From Megaleporinus macrocephalus (lineage: Eukaryota; Chordata; Actinopteri; Characiformes; Anostomidae), in NCBI GenBank assembly GCA_021613375.1, contig CM038709.1, forward strand, positions 38,144,656 through 38,208,655: 64,000 bases of DNA, read 5' to 3'. The first letter of the stretch is position 1. The number at the start of each line of letters is the position of its first letter. Position numbers and translations under genes: made by a program. Positions 1 through 11,974 of the stretch are shown one piece after another. The notes beneath the pieces are model-generated. The model worked only from the letters and a program-made list of their open reading frames with translations, searched no databases and was not told the DNA's origin.

Positions 1-369
1 AATATATTTAGTTTGAATATGAAAAGAGATTTTCAGAGAACTAATGTGGTAAATGTACAAGGTACACTCAATTACCTACCATTACTAAAAACATTAGTGT
101 TTATATGTTTATATACCGTCATGGTTTCTGAATCTGCCTTCAAGTTCTGGGGCGCCTTCACTTGTGCTCCAGCCATGCTTAACTGATGTGCACCCCCAGC
201 CAGATCTCATTGCGTGAAAAACAATGGCTGATCACGCGAGACTTGGAGGGGCAGGGGGGGCTGGAATGCTTATTTTAAAGATCGATCTCGGGTTTATACG
301 AATCGATATCGGATTATTTAAATGAAGATCAATTTGAATCGAAAAATCAATTTTTTAAACACACCCCTA
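1..369. mobile_element. hAT-like non-autonomous element, 3' portion, cut by the window edge
   Basis: The stretch ends at 369 with ACACACCCCTA, a typical end for fish hAT-type elements. It lies against a hAT family A fragment (370-485), so it may have inserted into it. If so, GAAATTAG (370-377) would be the duplicated target, but the other end is not in the window. Confidence 0.45.
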
Positions 370-485
370 GAAATTAGGCTAATTTGTTTAACGCCATCGA
401 TCAGATCTCTTGATTGGCCGATCGCCGATCACATATTTTGATAAAAAATCTGCCGATACATGGCCGATCGATCGTTCCATCTCTA
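370..485. mobile_element. hAT family A fragment (right end)
   Basis: It carries GCCGATCGCCGATCAC, CCGATACATGGCCGATCG and the terminal CCATCTCTA at 477-485, matching the right end of the complete family A copy at 13196-14269. Sequence just after 370 matches the subterminal part of the copy at 23415-24201 (revcomp), including TTAACGCCATCGAT. Confidence 0.65.
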
Positions 486-879
486 ATTAAAATTAATATT
501 TATTAATGAATGAGGGGTTGCGAATTTACTGTACCACCTTAAATGTGACCCAAGTCACATTAAAGTGTCTGTATTAACTGGAGCGTTTAAAGTGGAAAAA
601 AACATTCAATTGCGATGCTGGCAAACAGGAAGCAACTTCACGCGTGTACATCAACAATGTATCCGCTGACAGTTCAGTTCCTTGGGAAGAGAATGATAAG
701 TGCCCACATCCACTTTATAGCCTGGAACGGTATGTTTCTACATGGTTGACCATCATTACTGGTGCTCCGTTGTGGTTGTATGTGAGTGTATGTAAAAGCT
801 CGGCCTGTTTTTTCGTCCCTCTTTTATAAAAGCAGGATTTGTATCTGAAGAAGGAACAACAGTGTGTGAGGTTCACAAT
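486..879. other. No gene or repeat recognised
   Basis: AT-rich DNA. Short open frames here have no recognisable domain and no splice context. Confidence 0.5.
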
Positions 880-1230
880 TTGTCAGTTGTCCAATGTGTA
901 CCCAAAGAGAAGGATTTATTTCTGACAGTGTTTATCTTAAGTGGCAGAACTTTTCTTGTGTTTACGGTATACGGGCTTTGCGGCGCAGTTAACTCACAGA
1001 CCATTCGCATGCCTTGTAAGATCACCAAAGGCGCTCCTCAGCCAATCAGATCTGTGTAGAGTCGAGCCCTTATTTTTCTTGAAGTGAGGAAAAAGCATTT
1101 ATTTGAATTTTTATAAATAATTCATTCAGTTCAACATTTAAACAGTAAATATACTGAAACATACTGAACGGTATGCGCAATGTTTGGTCTTTTAGTTGCT
1201 GATTTTATAAAATGCTGATACTAGTTTTTT
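880..1230 (+). repeat. Dispersed repeat E, copy 1
   Basis: An inverted, diverged copy lies at about 18318-18872. Both share a stretch whose translation reads LTVFILSG...GAVNS...[12 protein letters not shown] in this copy and nearly the same in the other. The shared frame may mark a decayed transposon ORF or may be chance. Family unidentified. Confidence 0.6.
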
Positions 1231-1236
1231 TCTGGA

Positions 1237-1340
1237 GTGTTGGGCCAGTTTTGAATGTCCAATATGTAAAGATATCTACATATAAAATATCAGACACTAG
1301 CATCTCATCAGAATTCCCACATCAGTGCATCTCTAGAAAT
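1237..1340 (+). repeat. 104-bp hAT-like terminal segment, tandem copy 1
   Basis: Nearly the same 104 bp recurs at 1441-1544. It runs from GTGTTGGGCCAGTTTTGAAT to TGCATCTCTAGAAAT. Reverse-complemented it begins near TAGRGATGCACTGATATG, a hAT-type terminus. Confidence 0.7.
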
Positions 1341-1440
1341 TACAAACTCAGGTGATTGGTTGCCTTTCAGTCATAGCAATAAATATTGTGATAATTATTA
1401 GTTTAAACAGTTTAAATGCAATTAAAACACAGCTTAAAGT

Positions 1441-1544
1441 GTGTTGGGCCAGTTTTGAATGTCCAATATGTAAAGATATCTACATATAAAATATCAGATA
1501 TTGGCATCGGCTCAGAATTCCCATATCAGTGCATCCCTAGAAAT
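1441..1544 (+). repeat. 104-bp hAT-like terminal segment, tandem copy 2
   Basis: Direct duplicate of 1237-1340, separated from it by 100 bp of AT-rich DNA. It ends in TGCATCCCTAGAAAT. Confidence 0.7.
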
Positions 1545-3277
1545 GTTTGTGATTGTTTCATGATCTTAGTAACCCTGTTTACGGTTGTTTTGCTTCATGA
1601 TATAAGTGTAATTAGGTATTTGTAGTTGGCTGTGTATAACATGTAAGTTGGATTTGCATTCTATATTAACCGGCTCATGTGTGCACTTCCGAATTGTTTT
1701 TTAAAAATGAAAGAAAATTGATTAAAAGATTGATTAAGAATCCACAAATTCTTCTTCTGATTTGTTTAATTTTGCTTTATTTTTTATTATCATTTTGTGT
1801 TTACTGGGGTAATAAAATCAGTTTCTTTCATTATGTTGTTTGTTCACCTTCCAGCGTGTATGGTGTAGTCGTCCCGCTCTTAGCTGGTGAAAGCTTTTAT
1901 CACGCGCTGCACCTGCCGCAGAGGTCCTGATGTTATCCTCAAACGAGCAGCCGAGGCAGATGACAGTGGAAGTGCCTGGCTGGGGAAAGTTAGACTCCTT
2001 AACAAGAGATAACGTCGCACAAGATGCCTCTATGAGGAGCACATGGACACCTGTGGCCCTGAAACCAGATCCATGTACTGTTGTCAGTAGGATGTCTTGG
2101 TTACATGAAGCTTTCACCCTGATGCATTGCTTGCGAGGCTCCCATGAGCCTAAAAGGTCGTCGCCTTATCCGGGTAGAGACTTTATCAGGGCTTTTATCT
2201 CAGCCTGTTGCTTGGTTTCGTGGCTAAGCTGGAGGTTTGTGGCTCCTGAAACCTTAAGGGCTCTCCTAATGTAATTTGCTCCAAAGAAAATGCTTCCATC
2301 TGGGTGAAAAATGACATAATTGCTTTAACCAGACTGGTGGTTTCTGGAATGCTGGGAATTTGAGCTTTGATTTTTTTTGTTGTTGCTGTTGTACTATACG
2401 GCCTTCTGAGCAGCAAACGTTGTATCTCTGGTAAGGTTAAACGAGATAGTCTTCTAGTATTTACGTGATGTTTGCTCTTTAGGACATAGTAGCATCCCAA
2501 AGCATGATTTATCATATCTTTTCTAAAATCAGACGACCAATAGTTTTAAAAATGGTTCTGTTTAGAATGACAACGGGCACAGCTTTAACTGCATTTACCA
2601 TAAAGAGAAACCTTTGGTGCTCATTACGGTCTAATTTGACACAGGATTGATGCAATCAAGTGTACCCAAGGGATCAGCAAAACATACTTAAGCCACTGGT
2701 TGACCTCCCTCAAGCACCAGCCTGTGGGCCAGCTTGAAGCACGAAACAGGGCGTTGAAATGTACACCTTGTATTATGGTCCCCTTTCTGAATGCGGCCTT
2801 GGACCTCCAGTAGCGATAAGGATCGCTTTTGGGAAACCCAATGCAGTCCAACATGGCTGTAGTGTGTTACACTGTATTGTCTAAGGAGTCAAGAGCTAAA
2901 CTGCAACAAGAGCTAAGGGCTGGATGGGAGTATTTGCTAAATCCTACTGTGTTTTGGCTCAGCACTGCCAGTCCAAAACAGTGGTTACTAAACTATATGG
3001 TTAACATCTAAGATATCAGCAAAATGTCGCTATCAAGAAAATTCCAGGCAGGCAGTCCTAACAACAAATTTAAGCCCAGTTCGGATTTAATTGGTCAACG
3101 ATATATCTCTCGCATCTGGATATCAACGAAATTACAGTGCGAGGTTCCATTGGTTGTATCAAATGCTGCGTCACACTTTGTCATATGATCTTTCATAAAA
3201 AATGCAACTATCCCCCCTAATAAACCCATACAATCTGAATTGGGCTTAGGTTTCTTGATATGACAGTCAGTTTTCAT
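1545..3277. other. Unassigned DNA, possibly a decayed element
   Basis: The stretch 1850-3050 is less AT-rich than its surroundings and has overlapping open frames of 60-114 codons on both strands. None shows a family motif and none is flanked by credible splice sites. A decayed retroelement is possible but not shown. Confidence 0.35.
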
Positions 3278-3642
3278 TTGGGGTGTGAGAAAATATTGAA
3301 ATATTGAATATCGGGATATTATGTTTTGTGATACTGATACAGTATCGATACACAGATTCCTGGCAGACAGTAAATCATTGTGTGTTGTGTTTAAACCTTT
3401 CACAACTAGATTTAGTGGATTCAGTGTTGTAATCCATTTTCAGCTCCACTCCAACATTAACAAGACGCACAAGGACGCAATGCTATTGTCAGCATTGGTG
3501 AACCTGTTCATATAGTGGTGTGTTTTAATAGTAGGATTTTAAAAAATCGCTTTACTTACAATATTGCAGTATATCGTGATATATTTTCTGCTGTATCGTG
3601 ATACGTATTGTACTGCCAGGTTCTTGCCAATACACAGCCCTA
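3278..3642. mobile_element. hAT MITE, family D copy 1
   Basis: 365 bp with left end TTGGGGTGTGAGAAAATATTG and right end CAATACACAGCCCTA. Flanking 8-bp target copies are GTTTTCAT (3270-3277) and GTTTCCAT (3643-3650), one mismatch. Other copies are at 11548, 37721 and 51595. No coding capacity. Confidence 0.85.
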
Positions 3643-3738
3643 GTTTCCATCCAGTTCCATAGAAAATACAACCCACTTGCTCTGTAATATCTGAATACAA
3701 ATATCATCTTCCAAACCATGCATTATTTAAGTGTTTAA

Positions 3739-4683
3739 TAGTGTTGGACAGATCAGTGTTTTTGGGGTGCGTGGGTGGGGGATTGGGGGGATGCCGATCA
3801 TCTTTCAGCACAGTTAGCTGATAGCCAATACGGATCAAGACTGGGGCTAGACTGTTAAGGCCTATTTACACAGTTTTACAGACAAAGACAAAGGAAGCAT
3901 TTTTATTGTTTTAACCTTCACACAAGGCCAAAGTGTTGTTCTGTCTGAACACTCACACACTTTTTTTTTTTAATCACCACAGATAAACATTTGTACACAC
4001 TAAGTACGTCCCATTTTACAGATAAAACAACAACACAGGGAACTCCTCCACCTCTTACAGTAGCTGAAGCTGAATGACACGCAGTTCTGCAGGAATTCCT
4101 GTATGTCACTGGGAAAATGTGAGGATCTGCTTCTGCTTGTTGCTTCTCTCATTAGAAATGTGGATACAAACAACTACTGTAACATTACTCACCATCACTT
4201 ATAGCCTTACAGCTCCCTTCCACCATATACTGTAGTCAATGTTTTACTTGGTATATAAGCTTATACGTGCTCTGCTGCTAGCAGGAGTTCTGCTGCCATC
4301 CTAATACATGTTTGTTTGAGCTGCAACCAGGACAAACGAGCTCTGATTGGTCAGCTTGATTTTAATGCATCCGTCCAATGCAAAACATATCAGAGCAGGC
4401 TTTGATTACAACATTACTCAGCGTCACAGTCCATTAGTTTTGAAGTTGGTGTGAATGACGGTATTAATATACACATGTTAGTTTTTAAAACATGACGTAC
4501 ATTTTCTTTATCTGTATCTGTCAGACGGTGTAGCATTTAAATGAGGAACTACATGGTCCTGTGATCAAGGGGTCTCGCCCGGGGCTGCAGCAATCCTTAA
4601 CTCACGACACCTGTTTAGCTTTCAGTATCAGCCTATTTGTGGTAAAAATCAGCATACACTGATGATCGATCCTTCCATCTCTA
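3739..4683. mobile_element. hAT family A non-autonomous element, copy 1 (945 bp)
   Basis: Left end TAGTGTTGGACAGATCAG and right end GATCCTTCCATCTCTA match the termini of the copy at 13196-14269. A perfect 8-bp target duplication, GTGTTTAA, lies at 3731-3738 and 4684-4691. No transposase frame is visible. Confidence 0.85.
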
Positions 4684-5249
4684 GTGTTTAATTTTAATTT
4701 AGCAGACTTTATAGGCAAATAACGTCAGTCCAAACCATTCTATCCAACTAGGGCTGAAATGATTCCTTGAGAAACTCAAGTAACTCGATCACTAGACTAG
4801 TAATGCATGTATATTAGTTATGGTTAGTTGGCTAGTCAAGAAAGTAAATCAGTATGATAGCTTATTTTAATGTCTGTAAATTAGCCAAGCTTTGCTCGAG
4901 AACATAACCACAGAAAATTAAAGCCTGAGCTTAATTCACATTATCGTTTTGATCATAGTCACACACACTTACAAGAACATCCACCCCTCGCACACCCTCT
5001 TCCCTCACAGTGATGCATAAAATACACAGTAAACTAAATATCAGGTGGTGTTTGTAGCAGTTAGAGCCTAAAGTTCACCAACACAGCAGGTATATTCAGT
5101 TTAGTTTGATTGCAGGAATTAGGTCAGCAAGTGTAGGACAAGCTTCAGCTTAGTAACTGAGTGTACAGTAGCCAGTCTTGTGAACTTATAGTATGATATA
5201 TAGGTCTAGTAACACATTTTAATAATAATAATCAATTGATATTATAATC

Positions 5250-5291
<42 letters not shown>

Positions 5292-5350
5292 TAATTGATG
5301 GAATCATCGATAGAGTACTTGATTACTAAAATAAACAATAGCTGCAGCTA
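4684..5350. other. AT-rich intergenic DNA with an (AAT)n microsatellite
   Basis: A run of AAT triplets occupies about 5251-5290. Sequence after the hAT element up to about 4740 resembles that at 12221-12275. No gene seen. Confidence 0.6.
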
Positions 5351-5536
5351 GAGGTGTGTGTATATATCGTCTTCGATAATATCTTAATTGCCATGTTACT
5401 GATGTACAAGTTGGCATTATCGACCAATCAATTGGGAAAACCAATCAAAACGCCTCGACTGCACGCGCTCACTACTTCACGCTTTAGTATAGGCTATTGA
5501 GAGTTTCCATACTGTGTGTTAGCATCGGTTAAAGCA

Positions 5537-8500
5537 GAGTATGAAGAGAGTATGAAGAGGGTATTAGGAGTATGAAGAGAGTATGAGGAGTATGAAGAGA
5601 GTATGAGGAGTATGAAGAGAGTATGAACAGAGTATGAGGAGTATGAAGAGAGTATGAGGAGTATGAAGAGAGTATGAGGAGTATGAAGAGAGTATGAGGA
5701 GTATGAAGAGAGTATGAGGAGTATGAAGAGAGTATGAGGAGTATGAAGAGAGTATGAGGAGTATGAAGAGAGTATGAACAGAGTATGAGGAGTATGAAGA
5801 GAGTATGAGGAGTATGAAAAGAGTATAAGGAGTATGAACAGAGTATGAGGAGTATGAACAGAGTATGAACAGAGTATGAGGAGTAAGATCAGAGTATGAG
5901 GAGTATAAACAGAGTATGAGGAGTATAAACAGAGTATGAGGAGTATAAACAGAGTATGAGGAGTATAAACAGAGTATGAGGATTATAAACAGAGTATGAG
6001 GAGTATGAACAGAGTATAAGGAGTATAAACAGAGTATGAGGAGTATAAACAGAGTATGAGGAGTATAAACAGAGTATGAGGAGTATGAACAGAGTATGAG
6101 GATTATAAACAGAGTATGAGGAGTATAAACAGAGTATAAGGAGTATGAACAGAGTATGAGGAGTATAAACAGAGTATGAGGATTATAAACAGAGTATGAA
6201 CAGAGTATGAGGAGTATAAACAGAGTATGAGGAGTATGAACAGAGTATGAACAGAGTATGAGGAGTATAAACAGAGTATGAGGAGTATAAACAGAGTATA
6301 AGGAGTATGAACAGAGTATGAGGAGTATAAACAGAGTATGAGGAGTATGAACAGAGTATGAGGAGTATGAACAGAGTATGAGGAGTATAAACAGAGTATG
6401 AGGAGTATAAACAGAGTATGAGGAGTATGAACAGAGTATGAGAAGTATGAACAGAGTATGAGGAGTATAAACAGAGTATGAGGAGTATGAACAGAGTATG
6501 AGGAGTATGAACAGAGTATGAGGAGTATAAACAGAGTATGAGGAGTATGAACAGAGTATGAGGAGTATGAACAGAGTATGAGGAGTATAAACAGAGTATG
6601 AGGAGTATAAACAGAGTATGTGGAGTATGAACAGAGTATGAACAGAGTATGAGGAGTATGAACAGAGTATGAGGAGTATAAACAGAGTATGAGGAGTATA
6701 AACAGAGTATGAGGAGTATGAACAGAGTATGAGGAGTATAAACAGAGTATGAGGAGTGTGAACAGAGTGTGAGGAGTATAAACAGAGTATGAGGAGTATG
6801 AACAGAGTATGAGGAGTATGAACAGAGTATGAGGAGTATAAACAGAGTATGAGGAATGTGAACAGAGTATGAGGAGTATAAACAGAGTATGAGGAGTATG
6901 AACAGAGTATGAGGAGTATAAACAGAGTATGAGGAGTATAAACAGAGTATGAGGAGTATGAACAGAGTATGAGGAGTATAAACAGAGTATGAGGAGTATG
7001 AACAGAGTATGAGGAGTATGAACAGAGTATGAGGAGTATGAACAGAGTATGAGGAGTATAAACAGAGTATGAGGAGTATGAACAGAGTATGAGGAGTATG
7101 AACAGAGTATGAGGAGTATAAACAGAGTATGAGGAGTATGAACAGAGTATGAGGAGTATGAACAGAGTATGAGGAGTATAAACAGAGTATGAGGAGTATG
7201 AACAGAGTATGAACAGAGTATAAGGAGTATGAACAGAGTATGAGGAGTATAAACAGAGTATGAGGAGTATAAACAGAGTATGAGGAGTATAAACAGAGTA
7301 TAAGGAGTATGAACAGAGTATGAGGAGTATAAACAGAGTATGAGGAGTATGAACAGAGTATGAGGAGTATAAATAGAGTATGAGGAGTATGAACAGAGTA
7401 TGAGGAGTATGAACAGAGTATGAGGAGTATGAAGAGAGTATGAGGAGTATAAACAGAGTATGAGGAGTATAAACAGAGTATGAGGAGTATAAACAGAGTA
7501 TGAGGAGTATAAACAGAGTATGAGGAGTATGAACAGAGTATGAGGAGTATGAACAGAGTATGAGGAGTATAAATAGAGTATGAGGAGTATGAACAGAGTA
7601 TGAGGAGTATGAACAGAGTATGAGGAGTATGAACAGAGTATGAGGAGTATAAACAGAGTATGAGGAGTATGAACAGAGTATGAGGAGTATAAACAGAGTA
7701 TGAGGATTATAAACAGAGTATGAGGAGTATGAACAGAGTATGAGGATTATAAACAGAGTATGAGGATTATAAACAGAGTATGAGGAGTATGAACAGAGTA
7801 TGAGGAGTATGAACAGAGTATGAGGAGTATGAACAGAGTATGAGGAGTATAAACAGAGTATGAGGAGTATGAACAGAGTATGAGGAGTATAAACAGAGTA
7901 TGAGGATTATAAACAGAGTATGAGGAGTATGAACAGAGTATGAGGAGTATAAACAGAGTATGAGGAGTATGAACAGAGTATGAGGAGTATAAACAGAGTA
8001 TGAGGATTATAAACAGAGTATGAGGAGTATGAACAGAGTATGAGGATTATAAACAGAGTATGAGGATTATAAACAGAGTATGAGGAGTATGAACAGAGTA
8101 TGAGGAGTATGAACAGAGTATGAGGAGTATGAACAGAGTATGAGGAGTATAAACAGAGTATGAGGAGTATGAACAGAGTATGAGGATTATAAACAGAGTA
8201 TGAGGAGTATAAATAGAGTATGAGGAGTATAAACAGAGTATGAGGAGTATGAACAGAGTATGAGGAGTATAAACAGAGTATGAGGAGTATAAATAGAGTA
8301 TGAGGAGTATAAACAGAGTATGAGGAGTATAAACAGAGTATGAGGAGTATGAACAGAGTATGAGGATTATAAACAGAGTATAAACAGAGTATGAGGAGTA
8401 TAAACAGAGTATGAGGAGTATAAACAGAGTATGAGGAGTATAAACAGAGTATGAGGAGTATGAACAGAGTATGAGGAGTATAAACAGAGTATGAGGAGTA

Positions 8501-8867
8501 TGAACAGAGTATGAGGAGTATGAACAGAGTATGAGGAGTATAAACAGAGTATGAGGAGTATAAACAGAGTATGAGGAGTATGAACAGAGTATGAGGAGTA
8601 TGAACAGAGTATAAGGAGTATGAACAGAGTATGAGGAGTATGAACAGAGTATGAGGAGTATGAACAGAGTATGAGGAGTATAAACAGAGTATGAGGAGTA
8701 TGAACAGAGTATGAGGAGTATGAACAGAGTATAAGGAGTATGAACAGAGTATGAGGAGTATGAACAGAGTATAAGGAGTATGAACAGAGTATGAGGAGTA
8801 TGAACAGAGTATGAGGAGTATGAACAGAGTATGAGGAGTATAAACAGAGTATGAGGAGTATGAAGAG
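5537..8867 (+). repeat. 20-bp minisatellite, about 166 units (3.3 kb)
   Basis: The unit is about GAGTATGAGGAGTATRAACA, itself two similar halves of 9 and 11 bp. The first 240 bp use the variant GAGTATGAAGAGAGTATGAG; most of the rest uses AACAGAG forms with G/A (TGAAC/TAAAC) and GAGTAT/GATTAT variants. The long frame on the - strand at 8367-8936 is a by-product: 20 bp steps through all three frames every 60 bp and gives a 20-residue repeat. Confidence 0.97.
7621..8186 (+). repeat. 300-bp higher-order duplication inside the 20-bp array
   Basis: The variant order in 7621-7886 is identical to that in 7921-8186, an offset of exactly 300 bp (15 units), while units before and after differ. This is the mark of a recent unequal exchange or slippage event. 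Confidence 0.85.
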
Positions 8868-8964
8868 CTTCGGGAGCGTGCTGTCCAAGACGAACCTAAA
8901 CCAGATAAGGAGTCTGACTAAACACACACTCAGCAAACTTCAGCAGATTCATTCACTTAAACAG

Positions 8965-9061
8965 TGCCTTCACCCGATGACGCTGGGATTGGCAACAGCC
9001 CCCACTCCTGACCCTGACTAGCGGAATAAAGCAGAAGATGATGGATGGATGAATGGATGGA
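8965..9061 (+). repeat. SINE-like 3' tail fragment
   Basis: It contains GCCTTCACCCGATGACGCTGG, then GCAGAAGATGATGGATGGAT, the tail form of a common fish SINE group. A related tail lies at 11402-11523. Confidence 0.6.
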
Positions 9062-9198
9062 TATTAATATCCTTTAAGAAGTGCAAGCTAGTAAAATATA
9101 AGACGTTTTTAAATAATACCAAATATCAGTTATTATCGTTATCAACAAAGTTACAGAAAATATCGAGATATTACTTTTTGTCAATATGGCACAACTCT

Positions 9199-10186
9199 GC
9201 TTCCAACAGGAGATGACGTTGCACTGGAAAGACTGGAATGGACTATATATAACAGGGCACCACTGAAGCCTGTAAGCCTGTAATTTTCTCACACCGACAC
9301 GGCTGATCCAGATGGAAATGAAACCACAGAGTAGCATCTGTAAAAGAAGAAGAAGATACTCCCCTCCGGGAGATCTCTCATAGAGTGAAGTTACATTCAA
9401 AAACCATCCACTTATACACCTAAATACAAACGCAGGAGCATCACTTTTAAGAACCATCTGTTAAAAGAGGTTCTGAAGGTGGTTCTGCTGTGGCGTCGCT
9501 CCAGGGAAGCTCTTTGGCACCATTATTTTTAAGAGTCTACTCTCCAGAGAGCAAAGCCGTATGCTTGATCTACTCGAAACCTAAAGATTTATTGAAGACA
9601 GCTAAAGCGGTAACATTTCAAACAGGGCAGCAAAAGAATTACCAGCTTGACTGTTTACTCTGAGTGGCTCCAGAGAGCGGACTGATGGAAAACATTAGAG
9701 GCCTTTGGTGGACCTGAATGCCAGAGTTCAGAAATGACTGCACATATTTCACATGCCTCTGATCATTTCATTACGAGGTGGAGGATTGTTGTTTGAGTTT
9801 AGTCATGCGTTAATAGATCACAATGAACTAGGTTGTGTTTTTTTTTCTCTTTTTGCTATTTATGTTTGACCTTATTGGAAGTTTCAATGCCTGATCTCTC
9901 TCAAATAGGCTCATTGTTAATGTTGTGAACTAGTGAGGCACTATTACTATTAGTAGTGTGTATATTAATAGGTTGTATACTAATAACGCCCTATTCTTTA
10001 TGGTAGGTAGAGCTGATAAAGCGGGAAATGAGTGTAGATGTATGAAGGAATACCCAAGTATTCAGTAAGTGTATATTGATTGGCAGCTGGTGTTACCCAT
10101 TATTTCTTTCAACCTTTATGATGTTCAGAAAATATCTGGTGATAGTATGCAACACTTTTAAGATATCAACTCTTTTGATGGTTTTA
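9199..10186. other. No gene recognised; one palindromic-family fragment
   Basis: About 10005-10080 (GAGCTGATAAAGCGGGAAAT, then a stretch ending GTGTATATTGATTGGCA) matches the end of the palindromic family copy at 14330-14885. The rest shows nothing recognisable. Confidence 0.5.
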
Positions 10187-10480
10187 AGCTTCTCGTATCA
10201 AGTGAAGAGTGACATGGTGGTGTTGTGGTGGTTAGAACTGTTGACTCACAGCAAGGTGATCTGGGTCCAGGCCGTTCTCTGTGGAGTTTGCACGTTCTCC
10301 CTGTGTTTGAGTGGGTTACATAACATAAATTAACAAACCAGTACATCAGATCTGACGCTCAAAAGAAATCTTGTAATATTTTCAACTTGACAAAGAAACA
10401 ACAGTCAACATCATAAAAGTTCAGGGTGAGCTAAGGCCAACTTAACAAACCAAACATCAAGTCCCACTTTACTACCTAAC
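10187..10480 (+). repeat. SINE head within a duplicated segment, copy 1
   Basis: It contains GTGGTGGTTAGAACTGTTGAC, then GGTCCAGGCCGTTCTCTGTG, the tRNA-derived head of a DANA/V-SINE-like element. The unit, with its non-SINE flanks, recurs about 517 bp downstream. Confidence 0.6.
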
Positions 10481-10703
10481 CTAACAAAAGAAAAATAAAA
10501 CATAACATACTCCACATACTGTATGTTAGTGTCCATACGGTATGCTAGCATAGGCTAAAGCATAGCTGCCTAAACAACACACCTAAAGCTGAAAATGAGT
10601 GAACACACTGTGCCATCAGCCAGAACACTGACACCATCAGCCTTGCAGTCTACCACCTTAGATCTAACTCCTAGGTGGGTGAGGATCACTCTTACTCGTG
10701 TGA

Positions 10704-10900
10704 AGCTTCTTATATCAAGTGAAGGGTGAGACGGTGGTGTAGTGGTTAGCACTGTTGCCTCATAGCAAGGTGATCTGGGTTCAGGCCGTTCTCTGTGGAG
10801 TTTGCAACAAACCAGCACACCAGATCTTATGCTCAAGAGAAATCAAACATCAAGTCCCACTTTAGTACCTAACCTAACATACAGTGACCTTACCTACCTC
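10704..10900 (+). repeat. SINE head within a duplicated segment, copy 2
   Basis: It shares the preceding AGCTTCTYRTATCAAGTGAAG and the following CAAACATCAAGTCCCACTTT with the copy at 10187-10480. Here the SINE head is cut shorter after GTGGAGTTTGCA. Confidence 0.6.
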
Positions 10901-11283
10901 CCACACATAAATCAGGAGAAAACAAAAATAATAAACAAAAACAAATGGCATAAATCAGCTCTACAAAAAATACTAATTAAAATGACTAACTATCAACAAG
11001 TTTACAGGAAGACTCAGACGTCAGAAGACGAAATAGCTCCACAAGCTTCTCATTAGAACAATCAGGCTTGTTAAACAGTCAATGTGTGCTAGGCAGGCAT
11101 TACAGAAAAATACTGGATAATCAGAACAACAAGAAAAATCCACAGTGTCCTAAACAAGACTGCCATTGGCTGCGTGGTGAGAACACCGTGGGCGACTTGT
11201 TCAGGACAAAGCTCCTACAATACAGCCAACCAGCACCCGTATCAAGATCAGCCACTGTACGGATCAGTACTTTCACCTGGAAA

Positions 11284-11317
11284 GGGAGAGAGAGAGAGAG
11301 AAAGAGAGAGAGAGACA
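11284..11317 (+). repeat. (GA)n-rich tract
   Basis: Short GAGA run broken by two A-rich interruptions. It explains the Arg/Glu-rich and Ser/Leu-rich open frames in this area. Confidence 0.8.
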
Positions 11318-11401
11318 ACAAGACACAAACAGGCCACCAGATGGCAGTACTAACAGTATGCAGCTATGCAATATTAAATGTGACGGGTCTTGAACATAAG
11401 A

Positions 11402-11523
11402 AATGGACTGGCGACCTGTCCGTGGTGTACCCCGCCTTCACCCAATGATGCTGGGATTGGCTTCAGCCTCCCCATGACCCCTAATATTGGGTTAAAGCAG
11501 GAGATAATGAATGGATGGATGGA
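11402..11523 (+). repeat. SINE-like 3' tail
   Basis: It reads GACTGGCGACCTGTCCGTGG, then CTTCACCCAATGATGCTGGG, and ends in GGATGGATGG. This is a typical fish SINE 3' region. Confidence 0.7.
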
Positions 11524-11547
11524 AATCAAGTGAATGCATGTGGCTAA

Positions 11548-11935
11548 TAGGGGTGTAAGAAAATATTGAAAATATTGAATATCGGGATATTATGTTTAGT
11601 GATACTGTATCGATTCTCAAAAACACAGTATTGATACACAGATTCCTGGAAGACAGTGAATCATTGTGTATTGTGTTTAAACCTCTGACCACTAGATGGC
11701 AGTCTTGTAATTCATTATCAGCTCCACTCCAACATTAACAAGCAGCACAAGGGTACAATGCTATAGTAAGCATTGGCAAACATGTTCATATAGTGGTGTG
11801 TTTTTATAGTAGGATCTGAAAAATGCAATACATATCTTTGCTTGCAGTATCGCAATATATTGCGATATATTGAATCTTGACCGCTCTATCATCATACGTA
11901 TTATATTGGCAGGTTCTTGCCAATACACAGCCCTA
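11548..11935. mobile_element. hAT MITE, family D copy 2
   Basis: 388 bp, from TAGGGGTGTAAGAAAATATTG to CAATACACAGCCCTA, with a perfect 8-bp target duplication GTGGCTAA (11540-11547 and 11936-11943). Same orientation as the copy at 3278. Confidence 0.92.
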
Positions 11936-11974
11936 GTGGCTAACACTGTTTAAATGTTAGTTTAGTTTAAATGT

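Larger units (their letters stand above)
5351..9198. mobile_element. Putative hAT-like element carrying a giant internal tandem array
   Basis: The left edge reads TAGAGGTGTGTGTATATATCG and the right edge GTCAATATGGCACAACTCT, the form of fish hAT elements whose ends contain ATATCG and GTGCACACC-like blocks. The 20-bp array (5537-8867) and a SINE-like tail (8965-9061) lie between them. Candidate target copies GCTGCAGC and GCTTCCAA agree at only about half their positions, so the boundaries are tentative. Confidence 0.4.

Noticed and set aside
1930..2274. A 114-codon + strand frame and overlapping - strand frames
   Set aside because: No recognisable domain, no splice-site pattern and no second exon; kept as unassigned DNA.
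8367..8936. A 189-codon frame on the - strand with a 20-residue repeat
   Set aside because: It is produced by the 20-bp minisatellite; no start context, splice signal or domain.
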